Shown here piece after piece: positions 15,780 to 24,529 of a stretch of DNA of 42,510 nucleotides. The stretch's first letter is position 1. Every line of letters begins with the position of its first letter. The position numbers were made by a program, and so were the translations under genes. The notes below the pieces were generated by a model, which saw nothing but the letters and a program-made list of their open reading frames with translations, had not been told where the DNA came from and made no database searches. The stretch comes from Alphaproteobacteria bacterium (GTDB taxonomy: Bacteria > Pseudomonadota > Alphaproteobacteria > Reyranellales > Reyranellaceae), in NCBI GenBank assembly GCA_947474005.1, contig CANJHI010000024.1, positions 1-42,510 of the forward strand, given 5' to 3'.

Positions 15780-17285
15780 CTAGGCTGAGACGATCACCGA
15801 TTTGAGATCGAACGCCTCGGCAGCCGTCTGCAGCCGCCGGGCCGTCACGTCGCCCAGCGCGCCCTTCAACCCCGCCGGCACGATCAGCCGCAGCTCGCGA
15901 TCGGTGCGGCGGAGCGAGATCTGCGGCAGCAGGCCGGGCGCGCCCCCCGAGAGGTTGTAGGCGAGCCTCAGGCAGGCCCCCAGCCGACGCGCGAATGCCT
16001 TGCCCTTGTTGTCGGAGAGCCTCAGCGCAGTATCGATCGTCGCCGACTTGGGATCGCTCTTGTAGCGATAGGTGAGCGCCATCGCGAGAACGGCACGGTC
16101 GCGATGGCTCATGCCCGGTGCCGGCAGGTGCAGCACCCGGACATAGGCCTGCTCGGCACGGTAATCGGGGTGATCGTTCCACGAGATGTCGCTCAGGTGG
16201 CAGGCTGCCGTCCGCAGGATACGGTCGGCCGCGCTCTCGTCGGCGAAGGCCGGCGTCAGCCAGTCGAAGATCTCGGTCGGCGACAGGTCGAAGCGCCGCC
16301 AACCGGCGCCCTGCTCCTCGGCGAAGGCGATCAGCGGATGGCGCGCCCGCTCCGCCTCGTTCAGTCGCACGTGGTAAAAGCCCTCGCGCAGGCCGAATGC
16401 CGAGAAGACCACCGTCTTTGGCTTGAGCGCGACCAGCAGACGGTCGAGCGCCAGACAGGCCAGCGGCAGCGTGTCGACGCGCCGGCGCGAGACGCCCGGC
16501 ATCTTCTCCAGCGACTTGGCGCTCTGCACCGCGATCAGGCGAGCGACAGCGCGGGCCTCTTCAGCCGCGATCTCGTAATGATGGATGATATGCAGCGGAT
16601 AGCCCGCCTGCTCCATGTGAAGGCGCGCGAAGGACCGCCAGGCGCCGCCCACCGCATAGAATGTCTTGCCGGTTTCCTCACGCAGCCAGCGCACACCTTC
16701 GATCGCATCCACCACGGTGCGCTTGGGATCGCCCTTGCCAGAGGACATCAGGCGCAGCGGCCCGATCGGCAGCGTGCTCGACTCGCCCAGCCCGCCATTG
16801 GCCAGCGCCACCAGTTCGAGGCTGCCGCCGCCCAGGTCGCCCATCACGCCGTTGGCGTCGGGCATGCCGCAGATCACGCCGAAGCCCGAGTAGCGGGCCT
16901 CGTCGCGGCCACTCACCATATGGGCCTGGATGCCGGGCCGGCGCGCGATCTCGCGCATGAAATCGGCGCCGTCGGCGGCATCGCGAACAGCGGCCGTGGC
17001 CAACAGGTCGAGTGACGTCACCTTCATGTTGTGCGCCAGCGTCGTGAAGCGGTCGATGTTGGCCAGGGCCATCTCGACGCCCGCCGGATTGAGCCGTCCG
17101 GTGGCATCCAGCCCCCGCGCCAGGCCGCACAACACCTTCTCGTTGAACACCGGCAAAGGAGCGCGGCTCGCCCGCTCATAGACGACGAGACGAATCGAGT
17201 TCGACCCCACGTCGATGATGCCGACGCGGCCCTTGTCGGCAGAATGTGGCGGATTGCGCGCGCCTGCGGTCGGTTCACCGTCCAT
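15780..17285 (-). CDS. ppx: Exopolyphosphatase (Ppx/GppA family)
   Basis: This is 501 residues in the ASKHA phosphatase fold. Its phosphate-loop motif is GIIDVGSNSIRLVVYE near residue 22, and the second nucleotide-type motif is MGDLGGGSLELVAL. The C-terminal third is the helical HD-like region found in alphaproteobacterial Ppx proteins. It releases phosphate from polyphosphate ends or hydrolyses pppGpp. It lies 73 bases downstream of ppk in the same direction, so synthesis and breakdown of polyphosphate are probably co-expressed. GppA activity cannot be excluded, but the ppk partner favours Ppx. Confidence 0.92.
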   Translation of the reverse strand: MDGEPTAGARNPPHSADKGRVGIIDVGSNSIRLVVYERASRAPLPVFNEKVLCGLARGLDATGRLNPAGVEMALANIDRFTTLAHNMKVTSLDLLATAAVRDAADGADFMREIARRPGIQAHMVSGRDEARYSGFGVICGMPDANGVMGDLGGGSLELVALANGGLGESSTLPIGPLRLMSSGKGDPKRTVVDAIEGVRWLREETGKTFYAVGGAWRSFARLHMEQAGYPLHIIHHYEIAAEEARAVARLIAVQSAKSLEKMPGVSRRRVDTLPLACLALDRLLVALKPKTVVFSAFGLREGFYHVRLNEAERARHPLIAFAEEQGAGWRRFDLSPTEIFDWLTPAFADESAADRILRTAACHLSDISWNDHPDYRAEQAYVRVLHLPAPGMSHRDRAVLAMALTYRYKSDPKSATIDTALRLSDNKGKAFARRLGACLRLAYNLSGGAPGLLPQISLRRTDRELRLIVPAGLKGALGDVTARRLQTAAEAFDLKSVIVSA

Positions 17286-17358
17286 GCGCGCTCCCTCTAC
17301 AGCAAAGCCGGTGAGATTGCAGCGGCGGCACAGCCGCGACGCGACGCCGCTGGTCCGA

Positions 17359-19527
17359 TCAGGACTTGAGGACCAGGCGCGGCACGGCGCCGCTCAGCTT
17401 GAGCGCGCTGCCGCGGCCGGAAAGCGACGGATTGGTCATGAAATAGTGATGCGCAATGAACGGTTCCTTGCCCGGGTGCGGCCGGACGTAAGAACCATCG
17501 GGCGTCATGATCCAGCTCTGGCCGTCGTCCTTGAGGTTGGCGACCATGATCTGGTCGAGCACCTGTTCGTGGACCGTCGGATTTTCGACCGGGCACAGAA
17601 GCTCGACACGACGGTCGAGGTTGCGCGGCATCCAGTCGGCCGACGAGAGGAAGACTTTCGCCTTGGGCGACGGCAGTGCCTTGCCGTTGCCGAAGCAGAT
17701 GATGCGGGCGTGCTCCAGGAAACGGCCGATCATGCTGCGGACGCGGATGTTGTCGCTCAGGCCCTTCACGCCCGGCCGCAGGCAACAGATTCCGCGCACC
17801 ACCAGATCGATCTGCACGCCCGCTTGCGACGCGACGTACAGACGATCGATAAGCCCCGCATCGACCAGGGAGTTGAGCTTGATCCACATGCCGGCCGGCT
17901 TGCCGGCGCGGGCATTGGCGATCTCGGCATCGATCAGGCTGTAGAGCTTGGGTCGCAGCGTCACCGGCGCGAAGGCGATCTTCTCCATCTGTTCGGGCCG
18001 GGCGTAGCCGGTCATGTAGTTGAACAGGCGCGCGGCATCGCGGCACATCGCCGGATCGCAGGTGAAGAACGACAGGTCGGTATAGATGCGCGCCGTGATC
18101 GGATGGTAGTTGCCGGTGCCGAAATGAACGTAGGTGCGGATCGACTGGGCCTCGCGGCGCACCACCATCGACACCTTGGCGTGGGTCTTGAGGTCGATGA
18201 AGCCGTAGACCACCTGGACGCCGGCGCGTTCGAGGTCGCGCGCCCAGCGGATGTTGGCTTCCTCGTCGAAGCGCGCTTTTAACTCGACCAGCGCCGTCAC
18301 GGTCTTGCCCGCCTCGGCCGCGGAGATCAGCTCCTTGACGATCGGCGAGTCGTGGCTGGTGCGGTAGAGCGTCTGCTTGATCGCCACCACCGCCGGATCC
18401 CGCGCCGCCTGGCGCAGGAACTGCACCACGACGTCGAAGCTCTCGTAGGGATGATGGACGACGATGTCCTTGGCGCGGATGGCGGCGAAGCAATCGCCGC
18501 CGAAATCGCGGATACGTTCCGGGAAACGGGCGTTGTAGGGCGCGAACTTGAGGTCGGGCCGGTCGTCGACGATCACCGCCTTGACGTCGCCGATGTTGAG
18601 CATGCGGTCGAGATGGAAGACGTGCACGGTGGGCGTCTGGTCGGGAACCTCGAGCTGGTCGAACAGGAAGTCGCGCAGCTCCGCCGGCATCGCGCTGTTG
18701 ACCGATATCGAGATCAGATCGCCGCGCCGACGGCGCTTGAGCGCGCTCTCGTAGAGCAGGACGAGATCCTCGGCCTCCTCGTTGATCTCGACGTCACTGT
18801 CGCGGATGACGCGGAAGAACGCCTGCTCGATGACCTCGTAGCCGGGGAAGAGCCTGGGCAGGTAGATGTCGACCAGATCTTCCAGCGACAGGAACCGGAT
18901 CGACGTGCCCGGCAGTCGCACGAAGCGGTCGACCTGCGACGGCAGCGGCAGCAGTGCCATCAGCGGGCGCCGGTCTTCCTTGCGCTGCAGCTTCAGGATG
19001 GCGGAAAAGCCGCCGTTGACGAGGAATGGAAACGGGTGCGCCGGATCGATCGCCAGCGGCGTCAGGATCGGGAAGACCTGGTCGATGAAATACTGATCAA
19101 GCCAGGTGCGCTCGGCGGCGGTCAGCTCGTCGGAACCGACGACAGCAATCCCCGCCTCACGCAGGTCGTCCTGGAGCGCGGCCCAGACATCCTGCTGATG
19201 ACCCATGAGGCTCGACGCGCGATCACGTATGGCGAGCAGCTGCTCGGCCGGCGTCATCCCGTCATCGCTCACGAGGGTCGAGCGCGTCTGCAGCATGTCG
19301 ACGAGACCCGCCACCCGGACCATGTAGAATTCGTCGAGATTGTCGGCCGAAATCGACAGAAACCGAACCCGCTCGAGGAGTGGATGACGCTTGTTGCTGG
19401 CTTCCTCGAGGACCCGCATGTTGAAGGCGAGCCACGACAGTTCCCGGTTGATGAAGCGCTGCGGGCTCTCGGGGCCTACGTCGACGGCCGCTGTCGGGTC
19501 GATTGTGGTGTCGAGGGCGTCCATCAT
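17359..19527 (-). CDS. ppk1: Polyphosphate kinase 1
   Basis: This 722-residue enzyme reversibly polymerises ATP gamma-phosphate into polyphosphate. It begins with the PPK N-domain block [20 protein letters not shown], followed by [20 protein letters not shown]. The catalytic PLD-like domains include [23 protein letters not shown], whose His matches the autophosphorylated residue of PPK1, and a second conserved block [20 protein letters not shown]. The frame is open to 19605, but ATG 19527 or 19524 has an AGGGGG ribosome site and leaves the Pho-box-like sequence outside the coding region. ppx follows. Confidence 0.96.
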   Translation of the reverse strand: MMDALDTTIDPTAAVDVGPESPQRFINRELSWLAFNMRVLEEASNKRHPLLERVRFLSISADNLDEFYMVRVAGLVDMLQTRSTLVSDDGMTPAEQLLAIRDRASSLMGHQQDVWAALQDDLREAGIAVVGSDELTAAERTWLDQYFIDQVFPILTPLAIDPAHPFPFLVNGGFSAILKLQRKEDRRPLMALLPLPSQVDRFVRLPGTSIRFLSLEDLVDIYLPRLFPGYEVIEQAFFRVIRDSDVEINEEAEDLVLLYESALKRRRRGDLISISVNSAMPAELRDFLFDQLEVPDQTPTVHVFHLDRMLNIGDVKAVIVDDRPDLKFAPYNARFPERIRDFGGDCFAAIRAKDIVVHHPYESFDVVVQFLRQAARDPAVVAIKQTLYRTSHDSPIVKELISAAEAGKTVTALVELKARFDEEANIRWARDLERAGVQVVYGFIDLKTHAKVSMVVRREAQSIRTYVHFGTGNYHPITARIYTDLSFFTCDPAMCRDAARLFNYMTGYARPEQMEKIAFAPVTLRPKLYSLIDAEIANARAGKPAGMWIKLNSLVDAGLIDRLYVASQAGVQIDLVVRGICCLRPGVKGLSDNIRVRSMIGRFLEHARIICFGNGKALPSPKAKVFLSSADWMPRNLDRRVELLCPVENPTVHEQVLDQIMVANLKDDGQSWIMTPDGSYVRPHPGKEPFIAHHYFMTNPSLSGRGSALKLSGAVPRLVLKS

Positions 19528-19580
19528 GGCCCCCTGCGGGGCATCTCCCGATAATTGTTCACGGAAACGGTAGCCGCTCA

Positions 19581-19599
19581 TCATGACAGTGTCATGGCA
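19581..19599 (-). promoter_or_regulatory. Possible Pho box upstream of ppk1
   Basis: On the minus strand the sequence holds TGCCAT and TGTCAT starting 11 bases apart, the period of PhoB direct repeats (CTGTCAT-N4-CTGTCAT). The same bases also form the 13-bp palindrome ATGACA-G-TGTCAT, so another regulator is possible. It is 54 bases from the chosen ppk start, and ppk is a known PhoB target in other proteobacteria. Confidence 0.4.
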
Positions 19600-19635
19600 T
19601 TTCAATAAGCTATTGTTTCAAAAGCTTTTTATTGG

Positions 19636-20169
19636 ATGCCGCCCGTGAAGAACATTCTCCTCCTGCGACATGCAAAATCGGCCTGGAGCGACCTCGCGCT
19701 GACCGATCACGATCGTCCCCTCAACGGTCGCGGCGAACGCGCGGCCAAGGCCATTGGCGATCACCTGGCGCATCATGGTCCCCGCCCCGATCTCATCCTG
19801 TGCTCCACGGCCACGCGGGCCCGCCAGACGCTGGCGCCCGTGGTCAAGCGGCTGGGCATGCCCGCACCGCCGATCTTGCTCGACGAGACACTCTACCTCG
19901 CGTCCGAGGAGGCCCTGCTCGCCCGCCTGCGGGCCGTGGCCGACGATGTCGCGACGGTCCTGCTGGTCGGCCACAACGATGGAATCTGGCGGCTGGCCGA
20001 GATGCTGGCCGGACATGGGTCGGCCGCGCACCTCGCCGTCTTGCAGGAAAAATATCCGACCGGGACGCTGGCGACGCTCAAGATGCCGGATGGCCCCTGG
20101 CAAGACCTCGCGGCCGGCTCAGGCGAACTCGCAGCCTTCGTCCGGCCGCGCGATCTGTTGCGACGCTGA
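19636..20169 (+). CDS. SixA-type histidine phosphatase
   Basis: This 177-residue phosphoglycerate-mutase-like protein has the RHG-type motif LLLRHAKSAWSD at the start (catalytic His), the partner Arg in STATRARQT, and the second His in LLVGHNDGIWRLAEML. The size and the HAKSAW form match SixA, which dephosphorylates histidine phosphotransfer proteins. In alphaproteobacteria the substrate is rarely known. It is divergent from ppk1. ATG 19636 is annotated; a GTG nine bases later directly before KNILLLRH is a possible alternative. The ribosome site is not obvious for either. Confidence 0.85.
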   Translation: MPPVKNILLLRHAKSAWSDLALTDHDRPLNGRGERAAKAIGDHLAHHGPRPDLILCSTATRARQTLAPVVKRLGMPAPPILLDETLYLASEEALLARLRAVADDVATVLLVGHNDGIWRLAEMLAGHGSAAHLAVLQEKYPTGTLATLKMPDGPWQDLAAGSGELAAFVRPRDLLRR

Positions 20170-20199
20170 TACGCTGGAGCGGGATGACACCAGATTTCT

Positions 20200-20304
20200 C
20201 CGTCGTCCCGACCGAAGCCCGAAGGGCGTAGTGGAGGGACCTTTTCTCCGCAGCAAGCTGTCACCGCTGGAGAGAAGACCCCTCGGCTACGCTCGGGGTG
20301 ACGG
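20200..20304. repeat. Imperfect palindromic element related to the repeat at 2253-2324
   Basis: Arms 20200-20249 and 20269-20304 pair imperfectly; the left arm carries an extra stretch of about 11 bases. The shared core (CCCGAGCG..GCCGAGGGG..CTTCTC) is like that of the 2253 repeat. Both copies sit between convergent gene ends (here sixA and an SDR gene), consistent with a mobile palindrome family that also serves as a terminator. Confidence 0.7.
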
Positions 20305-20308
20305 ATGT

Positions 20309-21088
20309 TTAATACGTGCCCGGATACTGGCCGCCATCCATCAGGATGTTCTGGCCGGTCATGTAGCCCGCGTGCACGCTGCACAGGAACGCGCACATCA
20401 TGCCGAACTCCTCGGCCGTGCCGAAGCGGCCGGCGGGATGGGCCTTGGCGCCGGCAGCGTACTCCTCCTCGAAACTGCGGCCGGCCTTGGCGGCGCGCGT
20501 CTTCGTCGTATTGCGCAGGCGGTCGGTGTCGAACGGGCCCGGCAGCAGGCCGTTGATGGTGACGCCATGACGGATGGTCGTGCGCGCCACGCCAGCGACG
20601 AAGCCGGTCAGGCCCGACCGCGCCCCGTTGCTGAGGCCGAGAATATCGATCGGCGCCTTCACCGAGCTCGAGGTGATGTTCACGATGCGACCGAAGCCGC
20701 GCTTCATCATGCCGTCGACCGATGCCTTGATGAACTCGATGGGCGTCAACATGTTGGCGTCGAGCGCCTTGATCCAGTCGTCGCGGTTCCAGTCGCGGAA
20801 ATTGCCCGGCGGTGGGCCGCCCGCATTGTTGACGATGATGTCGGGCTCGGGGCATGCCGCCAGCACCTGCTTGCGGCCGTCCTCGGTGGTGACGTCGACG
20901 GCGACCGCCGTGACCTTCACGCCGTACTTCTTTCTGATCTCCTCCGCCGTCGCGTCGAGCTCCGACCTGGTGCGCGCGTTGATCACGAGATCAACACCCT
21001 CCCCCGCCAGTGCCATGGCGCAGCCCTTGCCCAATCCCTTGCTCGCCGCGCAGACGATCGCCTTGCGGCCCTTGATTCCCATATCCAT
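20309..21088 (-). CDS. Atypical short-chain dehydrogenase/reductase (BKR-like, no YxxxK)
   Basis: This 259-residue Rossmann protein is clearly an SDR: a nucleotide-binding CAASKGLGKG loop (canonical TGxxxGxG altered), IVNNAGGPPPG, and a catalytic Ser region ITSSSVKAP. The block that should read YxxxK is SNGAR at 153-157, so Tyr is Ser and Lys is Arg. A subgroup of 3-oxoacyl-reductase-like SDRs shares this SN..R pattern and an imperfect cofactor motif, so this looks like a conserved variant rather than decay. The reaction is unknown. ATG 21088 follows GGGAG; a second Met two codons later is possible. It lies 10 bases downstream of the DUF2147 gene in the same direction, so it probably ends that operon. 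Confidence 0.88.
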   Translation of the reverse strand: MDMGIKGRKAIVCAASKGLGKGCAMALAGEGVDLVINARTRSELDATAEEIRKKYGVKVTAVAVDVTTEDGRKQVLAACPEPDIIVNNAGGPPPGNFRDWNRDDWIKALDANMLTPIEFIKASVDGMMKRGFGRIVNITSSSVKAPIDILGLSNGARSGLTGFVAGVARTTIRHGVTINGLLPGPFDTDRLRNTTKTRAAKAGRSFEEEYAAGAKAHPAGRFGTAEEFGMMCAFLCSVHAGYMTGQNILMDGGQYPGTY

Positions 21089-21098
21089 TTTCCGCTCC

Positions 21099-21560
21099 CT
21101 ATTTCACGCGTGTCCAAACCTGCGTCTCGCCGAACATCGGCGAGCCGACGTACCCGCGCAAGCGAAGCGTGCCGTCGGGCTGCAGGGTGATATTGGCCGA
21201 ATAGATCTTGCCGTTCTCGCCGTTGTAGATCTGGCCGCCTTCGAAGACGTTGGGATCCGATGTCTTCTTGAACCCCCAGATCAGCGGCATGCCCAGGACC
21301 TTGCGGCTGCGCAGCGCCGGGTCCTGGTTGCGAAAGTCGGTCGCCACTTCGGGCGCCACCACCACGCCATCCGGTCCAGTGGGATTGATCAGGCCGGCAA
21401 TGAAGCCGCAAAGCGCCCCGCTCGCGGGATTAGCACAAGCCTCGATCCGGACCTGCGCCTTGCCCGACGCGGTCAGCCAGGTGCCCATGGCCGACGGCGC
21501 CTGAGCCAATGCCGGCAAAGCCATTACCGCGAACACTGCAGCCAAAAACAGTCTTCTCAT
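21099..21560 (-). CDS. DUF2147 family secreted protein
   Basis: This 153-residue protein has a signal peptide (cleavage after ALAQ). It contains the DUF2147 pattern: GTWLTASGKAQVRIEAC, CGFIAGL, RSRKVLGMPLIWGFKK, GGQIYNGENGKIYSANITL, and LRLRGYVGSPMFGETQVWTRV. The domain is a lipocalin-like periplasmic beta barrel, and related proteins are induced in some bacteria by nutrients or stress. Its start shares an ATGA overlap with the hdaA stop, so translation is coupled. Confidence 0.9.
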   Translation of the reverse strand: MRRLFLAAVFAVMALPALAQAPSAMGTWLTASGKAQVRIEACANPASGALCGFIAGLINPTGPDGVVVAPEVATDFRNQDPALRSRKVLGMPLIWGFKKTSDPNVFEGGQIYNGENGKIYSANITLQPDGTLRLRGYVGSPMFGETQVWTRVK

Positions 21561-22261
21561 CGTTCCCCCTGAGGTCCCGCAGACAGCCGGGACAATTCTC
21601 CCAACACATCGGCGGCCAGCCTGCGGTCGATCTCTCTCTGCTCGACCAGCCCGCGGCGATCGAGCGCCGCCACCACCCGCCGCGCGGAGTCCGCCGACCG
21701 CTCCATGTGCGACACCAGATACTGCACGACCCCAGCGCCCGCATGCAATTGCCTGTCGCCGAGCTGTTTCAGGATGATCGACCCCAGCAGTTCGTCATCG
21801 GGCGGCGCCATCGCCACCGACGGTGCCGCGCGCAGGCGGGACGCCAGGTCCGGCAGCGCGATCGACCAATGGGCGGGCGGCAGCGCCGACGTGAGCAACA
21901 GATAGCCGCCGCGCTCGCGCAGCAGATTGTAGAGATGGAACAGCGCTCGCTCCGGAGCGTGATCGGCCCCTTCGACGACGATCGTCGGCGAGGCCGCTGC
22001 CATGTCGGAAAGATCGGCGACGCTCTTGCCCTCGAGATCCTTGCCCTCGACGACGGCCGCGCCGGCGCGCGCCGCCCAGATGCGGGCGAGATGGGTCTTG
22101 CCGCAGCCGGTCGGCCCACTCAGCGCCAGGGCCGGCGCCGGCCAGTCGGGCCAACGGTCGATCCAGGCCAGTGCCTCGCGATTGCCACCGGCGACGACAA
22201 AGTCCTCGCGGGCGTAGGTCGGCGGCGGCAGCGCGAGATCGAGGGTGAGTTGATTGGGCAT
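21557..22261 (-). CDS. hdaA: DnaA-like regulatory ATPase HdaA
   Basis: This 234-residue DnaA-related AAA+ protein lacks DnaA's DNA-binding domain. The N-terminus holds QLTLDL at residues 4-9, a beta-clamp-binding motif as in Hda. Walker A is GPTGCGKTHL, Walker B is degenerate (TIVVEGADH, where many relatives have E-D), and sensor regions follow (LTSALPP, SRLRAAPSVAM). HdaA stimulates ATP hydrolysis by DnaA on clamp-loaded DNA, which limits re-initiation. The frame is open to 22288, but Met 22261 places the clamp motif at the start. It lies seven bases after the AI-2E permease gene. Confidence 0.9.
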   Translation of the reverse strand: MPNQLTLDLALPPPTYAREDFVVAGGNREALAWIDRWPDWPAPALALSGPTGCGKTHLARIWAARAGAAVVEGKDLEGKSVADLSDMAAASPTIVVEGADHAPERALFHLYNLLRERGGYLLLTSALPPAHWSIALPDLASRLRAAPSVAMAPPDDELLGSIILKQLGDRQLHAGAGVVQYLVSHMERSADSARRVVAALDRRGLVEQREIDRRLAADVLGELSRLSAGPQGER

Positions 22262-22268
22262 CGGCCGG

Positions 22269-23351
22269 TCAGCCCGATGTGCTGCCACGGTAGATCGCGC
22301 TTTCGCGATAGCGGCCGATGAAATGCCGAACGATCACGCCAACCACGGCCGCCACCGGCACCGCGACCAGTACGCCCACGAACCCGAACAGCGAGCCGCC
22401 GGCCAGCAGGGCGAACATGATCCACACCGGATGCAGCCCGACCCTGTCGCCGACCAGCTTGGGCGACAGCACGTTGCCTTCCAGGGTCTGGCCGAACAGA
22501 AACACGGCGCCGACCTTGGCCACGCCGAGCCACTCCGGGGGAAACTGCGCCAGCGCCATGCCGAGCGCCATCACGGCGCCGACGAAGGTGCCGACGAAGG
22601 GAATGAACGAAATGGCGCCCGCGATCAGGCCGATGGCCAGACCGAACTGCAGGCCGACCAGCGACAGGCCGATCGCATAGATCGAGCCGAGGCAGATGCA
22701 GACCAGTGCCTGACCGCGCAGGTAGCCCGCGATCGCGGCGTTCGACTCGCGCGCCAGCTTGCGGATGGTGTCGGCGTGGTCGAGCGGCAGCGCGCCGTCG
22801 ATCGCGGCCAGGACCTTTTCCCAGTCGCGCAGCATGTAGAACGTCACCACCGGAGTGATGAACAGCAGGCCGAGCAGGTTGATGATCGCCACGCCGCGCT
22901 GCGCCACCTGACCGGCGACAGTGCCGGCCACGGCGAGCGCACTGCCAGCCCATTGGGTGGCCTTCGCCTGAAGATCCGCGACACTGAGCGGATGCATCCC
23001 GAGCTTGTGCATCAGGGGCTCGACCAGCGGCTGGATCCGCATCGACACTTTCACGACGTACTCGGGGATTTTCGCGATCAGCGCCTGCACCTGCGCGAAC
23101 AGCGGCGGCAGGATGGCCATGGCGACGGCCACCGTCAGCAGCACGGCCACGATCGTCACCGCGGACGTGGCCATCGTGCGCGAAAGCCCGAACCTCTGCA
23201 GGCGATGGACGACGGGATCGAGGAAATAGGCGACGACGATGCCGACCACGAACGGCAACAGGATGTCGTTCAGGAGCCAGAGGAGAAGCAGGAAGACGGC
23301 TGCCGCCGCCAACCAGAAGCGCCAGCGGTTGGCGTTGGCCGGTGGCGTCAT
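22269..23351 (-). CDS. AI-2E family (PF01594) membrane permease-like protein
   Basis: This 360-residue protein has about eight hydrophobic helices. An N-terminal pair (WLAAAAVFLLLLWLL, VVGIVVAYFLDPVV) comes first, then a long amphipathic region and a C-terminal block with the family signature SFIPFVGTFVGAV and EGNVLSPKLVGDRVGLHPVWIMFALLAGGSLFGFVGVLVAVP. The family includes AI-2 exporters and Na+/H+ antiporters, so transport of autoinducer is not implied. ATG 23351 is used because the upstream open frame shows no homology. It is directly upstream of hdaA, an arrangement I recall as conserved in alphaproteobacteria. Confidence 0.9.
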   Translation of the reverse strand: MTPPANANRWRFWLAAAAVFLLLLWLLNDILLPFVVGIVVAYFLDPVVHRLQRFGLSRTMATSAVTIVAVLLTVAVAMAILPPLFAQVQALIAKIPEYVVKVSMRIQPLVEPLMHKLGMHPLSVADLQAKATQWAGSALAVAGTVAGQVAQRGVAIINLLGLLFITPVVTFYMLRDWEKVLAAIDGALPLDHADTIRKLARESNAAIAGYLRGQALVCICLGSIYAIGLSLVGLQFGLAIGLIAGAISFIPFVGTFVGAVMALGMALAQFPPEWLGVAKVGAVFLFGQTLEGNVLSPKLVGDRVGLHPVWIMFALLAGGSLFGFVGVLVAVPVAAVVGVIVRHFIGRYRESAIYRGSTSG

Positions 23352-23374
23352 CTCCCCGGTCCCGCTTTTCGCGG

Positions 23375-24454
23375 TCACCGCGGCTGCAGCCGCCACTGAT
23401 TGGCGTCCTTGTCCAGCGTCAGGCCTGCCTGGGCCAGCGTGCGCTGCAACTCTTCGGCCGTGCCAAAGTACTCGAGACGCAGCTCGGCCCGGTCCGATTC
23501 GAGCGATCGCACGGCGACACTCTTCACCGCCGGCACGGCGCCCAGCCGCTGGCGCACCTGCACCCAGTCGCCCAAGGCGCGGAGCGGCACGACGACGTCG
23601 AGCGCATCCTGCGAATCGCGGCGGACGACGGCAATGCTGCGCCAATCCTCGTCGAGCCGCGCATGCATCTTCTTGGCAGCCTCGCCAAGCTGGGCCGCGC
23701 CCTCGACCGGAACCGGGGCGATCTCGCTGCGCGCACCGGTCCGCATGTCGTAGCGAACGCCACCGACGCTGAGCGCGCCGCTCTCCTTGTCGCCCTGGAC
23801 GACGGCCACGATGATGGTGGGGGCGCGATAGCGTTCATTCAGCCGCGACAGGGCGGTGACGTCGCCGACAAAGGCCTCTTCGGCGGATAGTGCGCCCTGA
23901 TCGGTCGGATCGCCGCGCACGACCGTCACCGGCACGGCGCTGCCCACCGTGTCGAGGGTCCGCCATGCTTCACGCCAGGCGTTGCGATCGTCCAGCGCAT
24001 CGACGCCGGCCTTGCCCTTCCACAACGGGATGACCAGGGCCGGCCGAGCGACCGTCTCGGAGACCTTCACGCCACTGTCGGCCAGCCAGGCTTTTGCCTG
24101 GTCGGCGGCGAACACGACGTTCAGCGTCGCGATATAGCGATTGGGCGCGGACCGCTCGCGGACGAATTCGACGCCGCGAACCATATTGTCGAGCCGGGCA
24201 TCGTCGAGCGGCGGCACGCGGCTGCGATCCTCGGCAGCGACAAGGCGGTCGACCAGCATGCGCGAGGCGCGGCGCTTGGCCTCCTGGATGCCCTGCTCCC
24301 GCGCCTTGACGGCGTCGGCCGCGTTCACATCGACGTCGATGCCGGTGATTGCATAGGAATTACCGGTCGCGACCTGCGCGCCAGCCTCGCCGCCAACGGC
24401 AAGGGTCGTCAGCAGAATCGCGACGATCGTGGAAAACCATCGGCCTATCGGCAT
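23375..24454 (-). CDS. DUF2066 domain secreted protein
   Basis: This 359-residue protein has a signal peptide (cleavage after AGAQ). It then shows the DUF2066 pattern: [24 protein letters not shown] (cut here), [16 protein letters not shown], a [21 protein letters not shown] strand, and [11 protein letters not shown]. The C-terminal third ends in a second alpha/beta unit resembling a FlgO/SPOR-like repeat. The function is unknown. It heads the operon DUF2066 - AI-2E permease - hdaA - DUF2147 - SDR and is divergent from purM, a neighbourhood I recall from related genomes. Confidence 0.85.
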   Translation of the reverse strand: MPIGRWFSTIVAILLTTLAVGGEAGAQVATGNSYAITGIDVDVNAADAVKAREQGIQEAKRRASRMLVDRLVAAEDRSRVPPLDDARLDNMVRGVEFVRERSAPNRYIATLNVVFAADQAKAWLADSGVKVSETVARPALVIPLWKGKAGVDALDDRNAWREAWRTLDTVGSAVPVTVVRGDPTDQGALSAEEAFVGDVTALSRLNERYRAPTIIVAVVQGDKESGALSVGGVRYDMRTGARSEIAPVPVEGAAQLGEAAKKMHARLDEDWRSIAVVRRDSQDALDVVVPLRALGDWVQVRQRLGAVPAVKSVAVRSLESDRAELRLEYFGTAEELQRTLAQAGLTLDKDANQWRLQPR

Positions 24455-24492
24455 TGCGGGGGTCCGGTTTTTGGCTATGTTCGCGCCAACTA

Positions 24493-24517
24493 TCTAGCAC
24501 GCCCCCGGTCTAGCACG
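24493..24517. repeat. Direct repeat TCTAGCACG x2 before purM
   Basis: TCTAGCACG occurs at 24493-24501 and again at 24509-24517, 16 bases apart, directly upstream of the purM start. This could be a regulator site or chance. Confidence 0.4.
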
Positions 24518-24529
24518 AATGAGCATGGC

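Noticed and set aside
17286..17358. GC-rich spacer between ppk1 and ppx as a possible terminator
   Set aside because: Only a weak stem and no T-run, so co-transcription is more likely.
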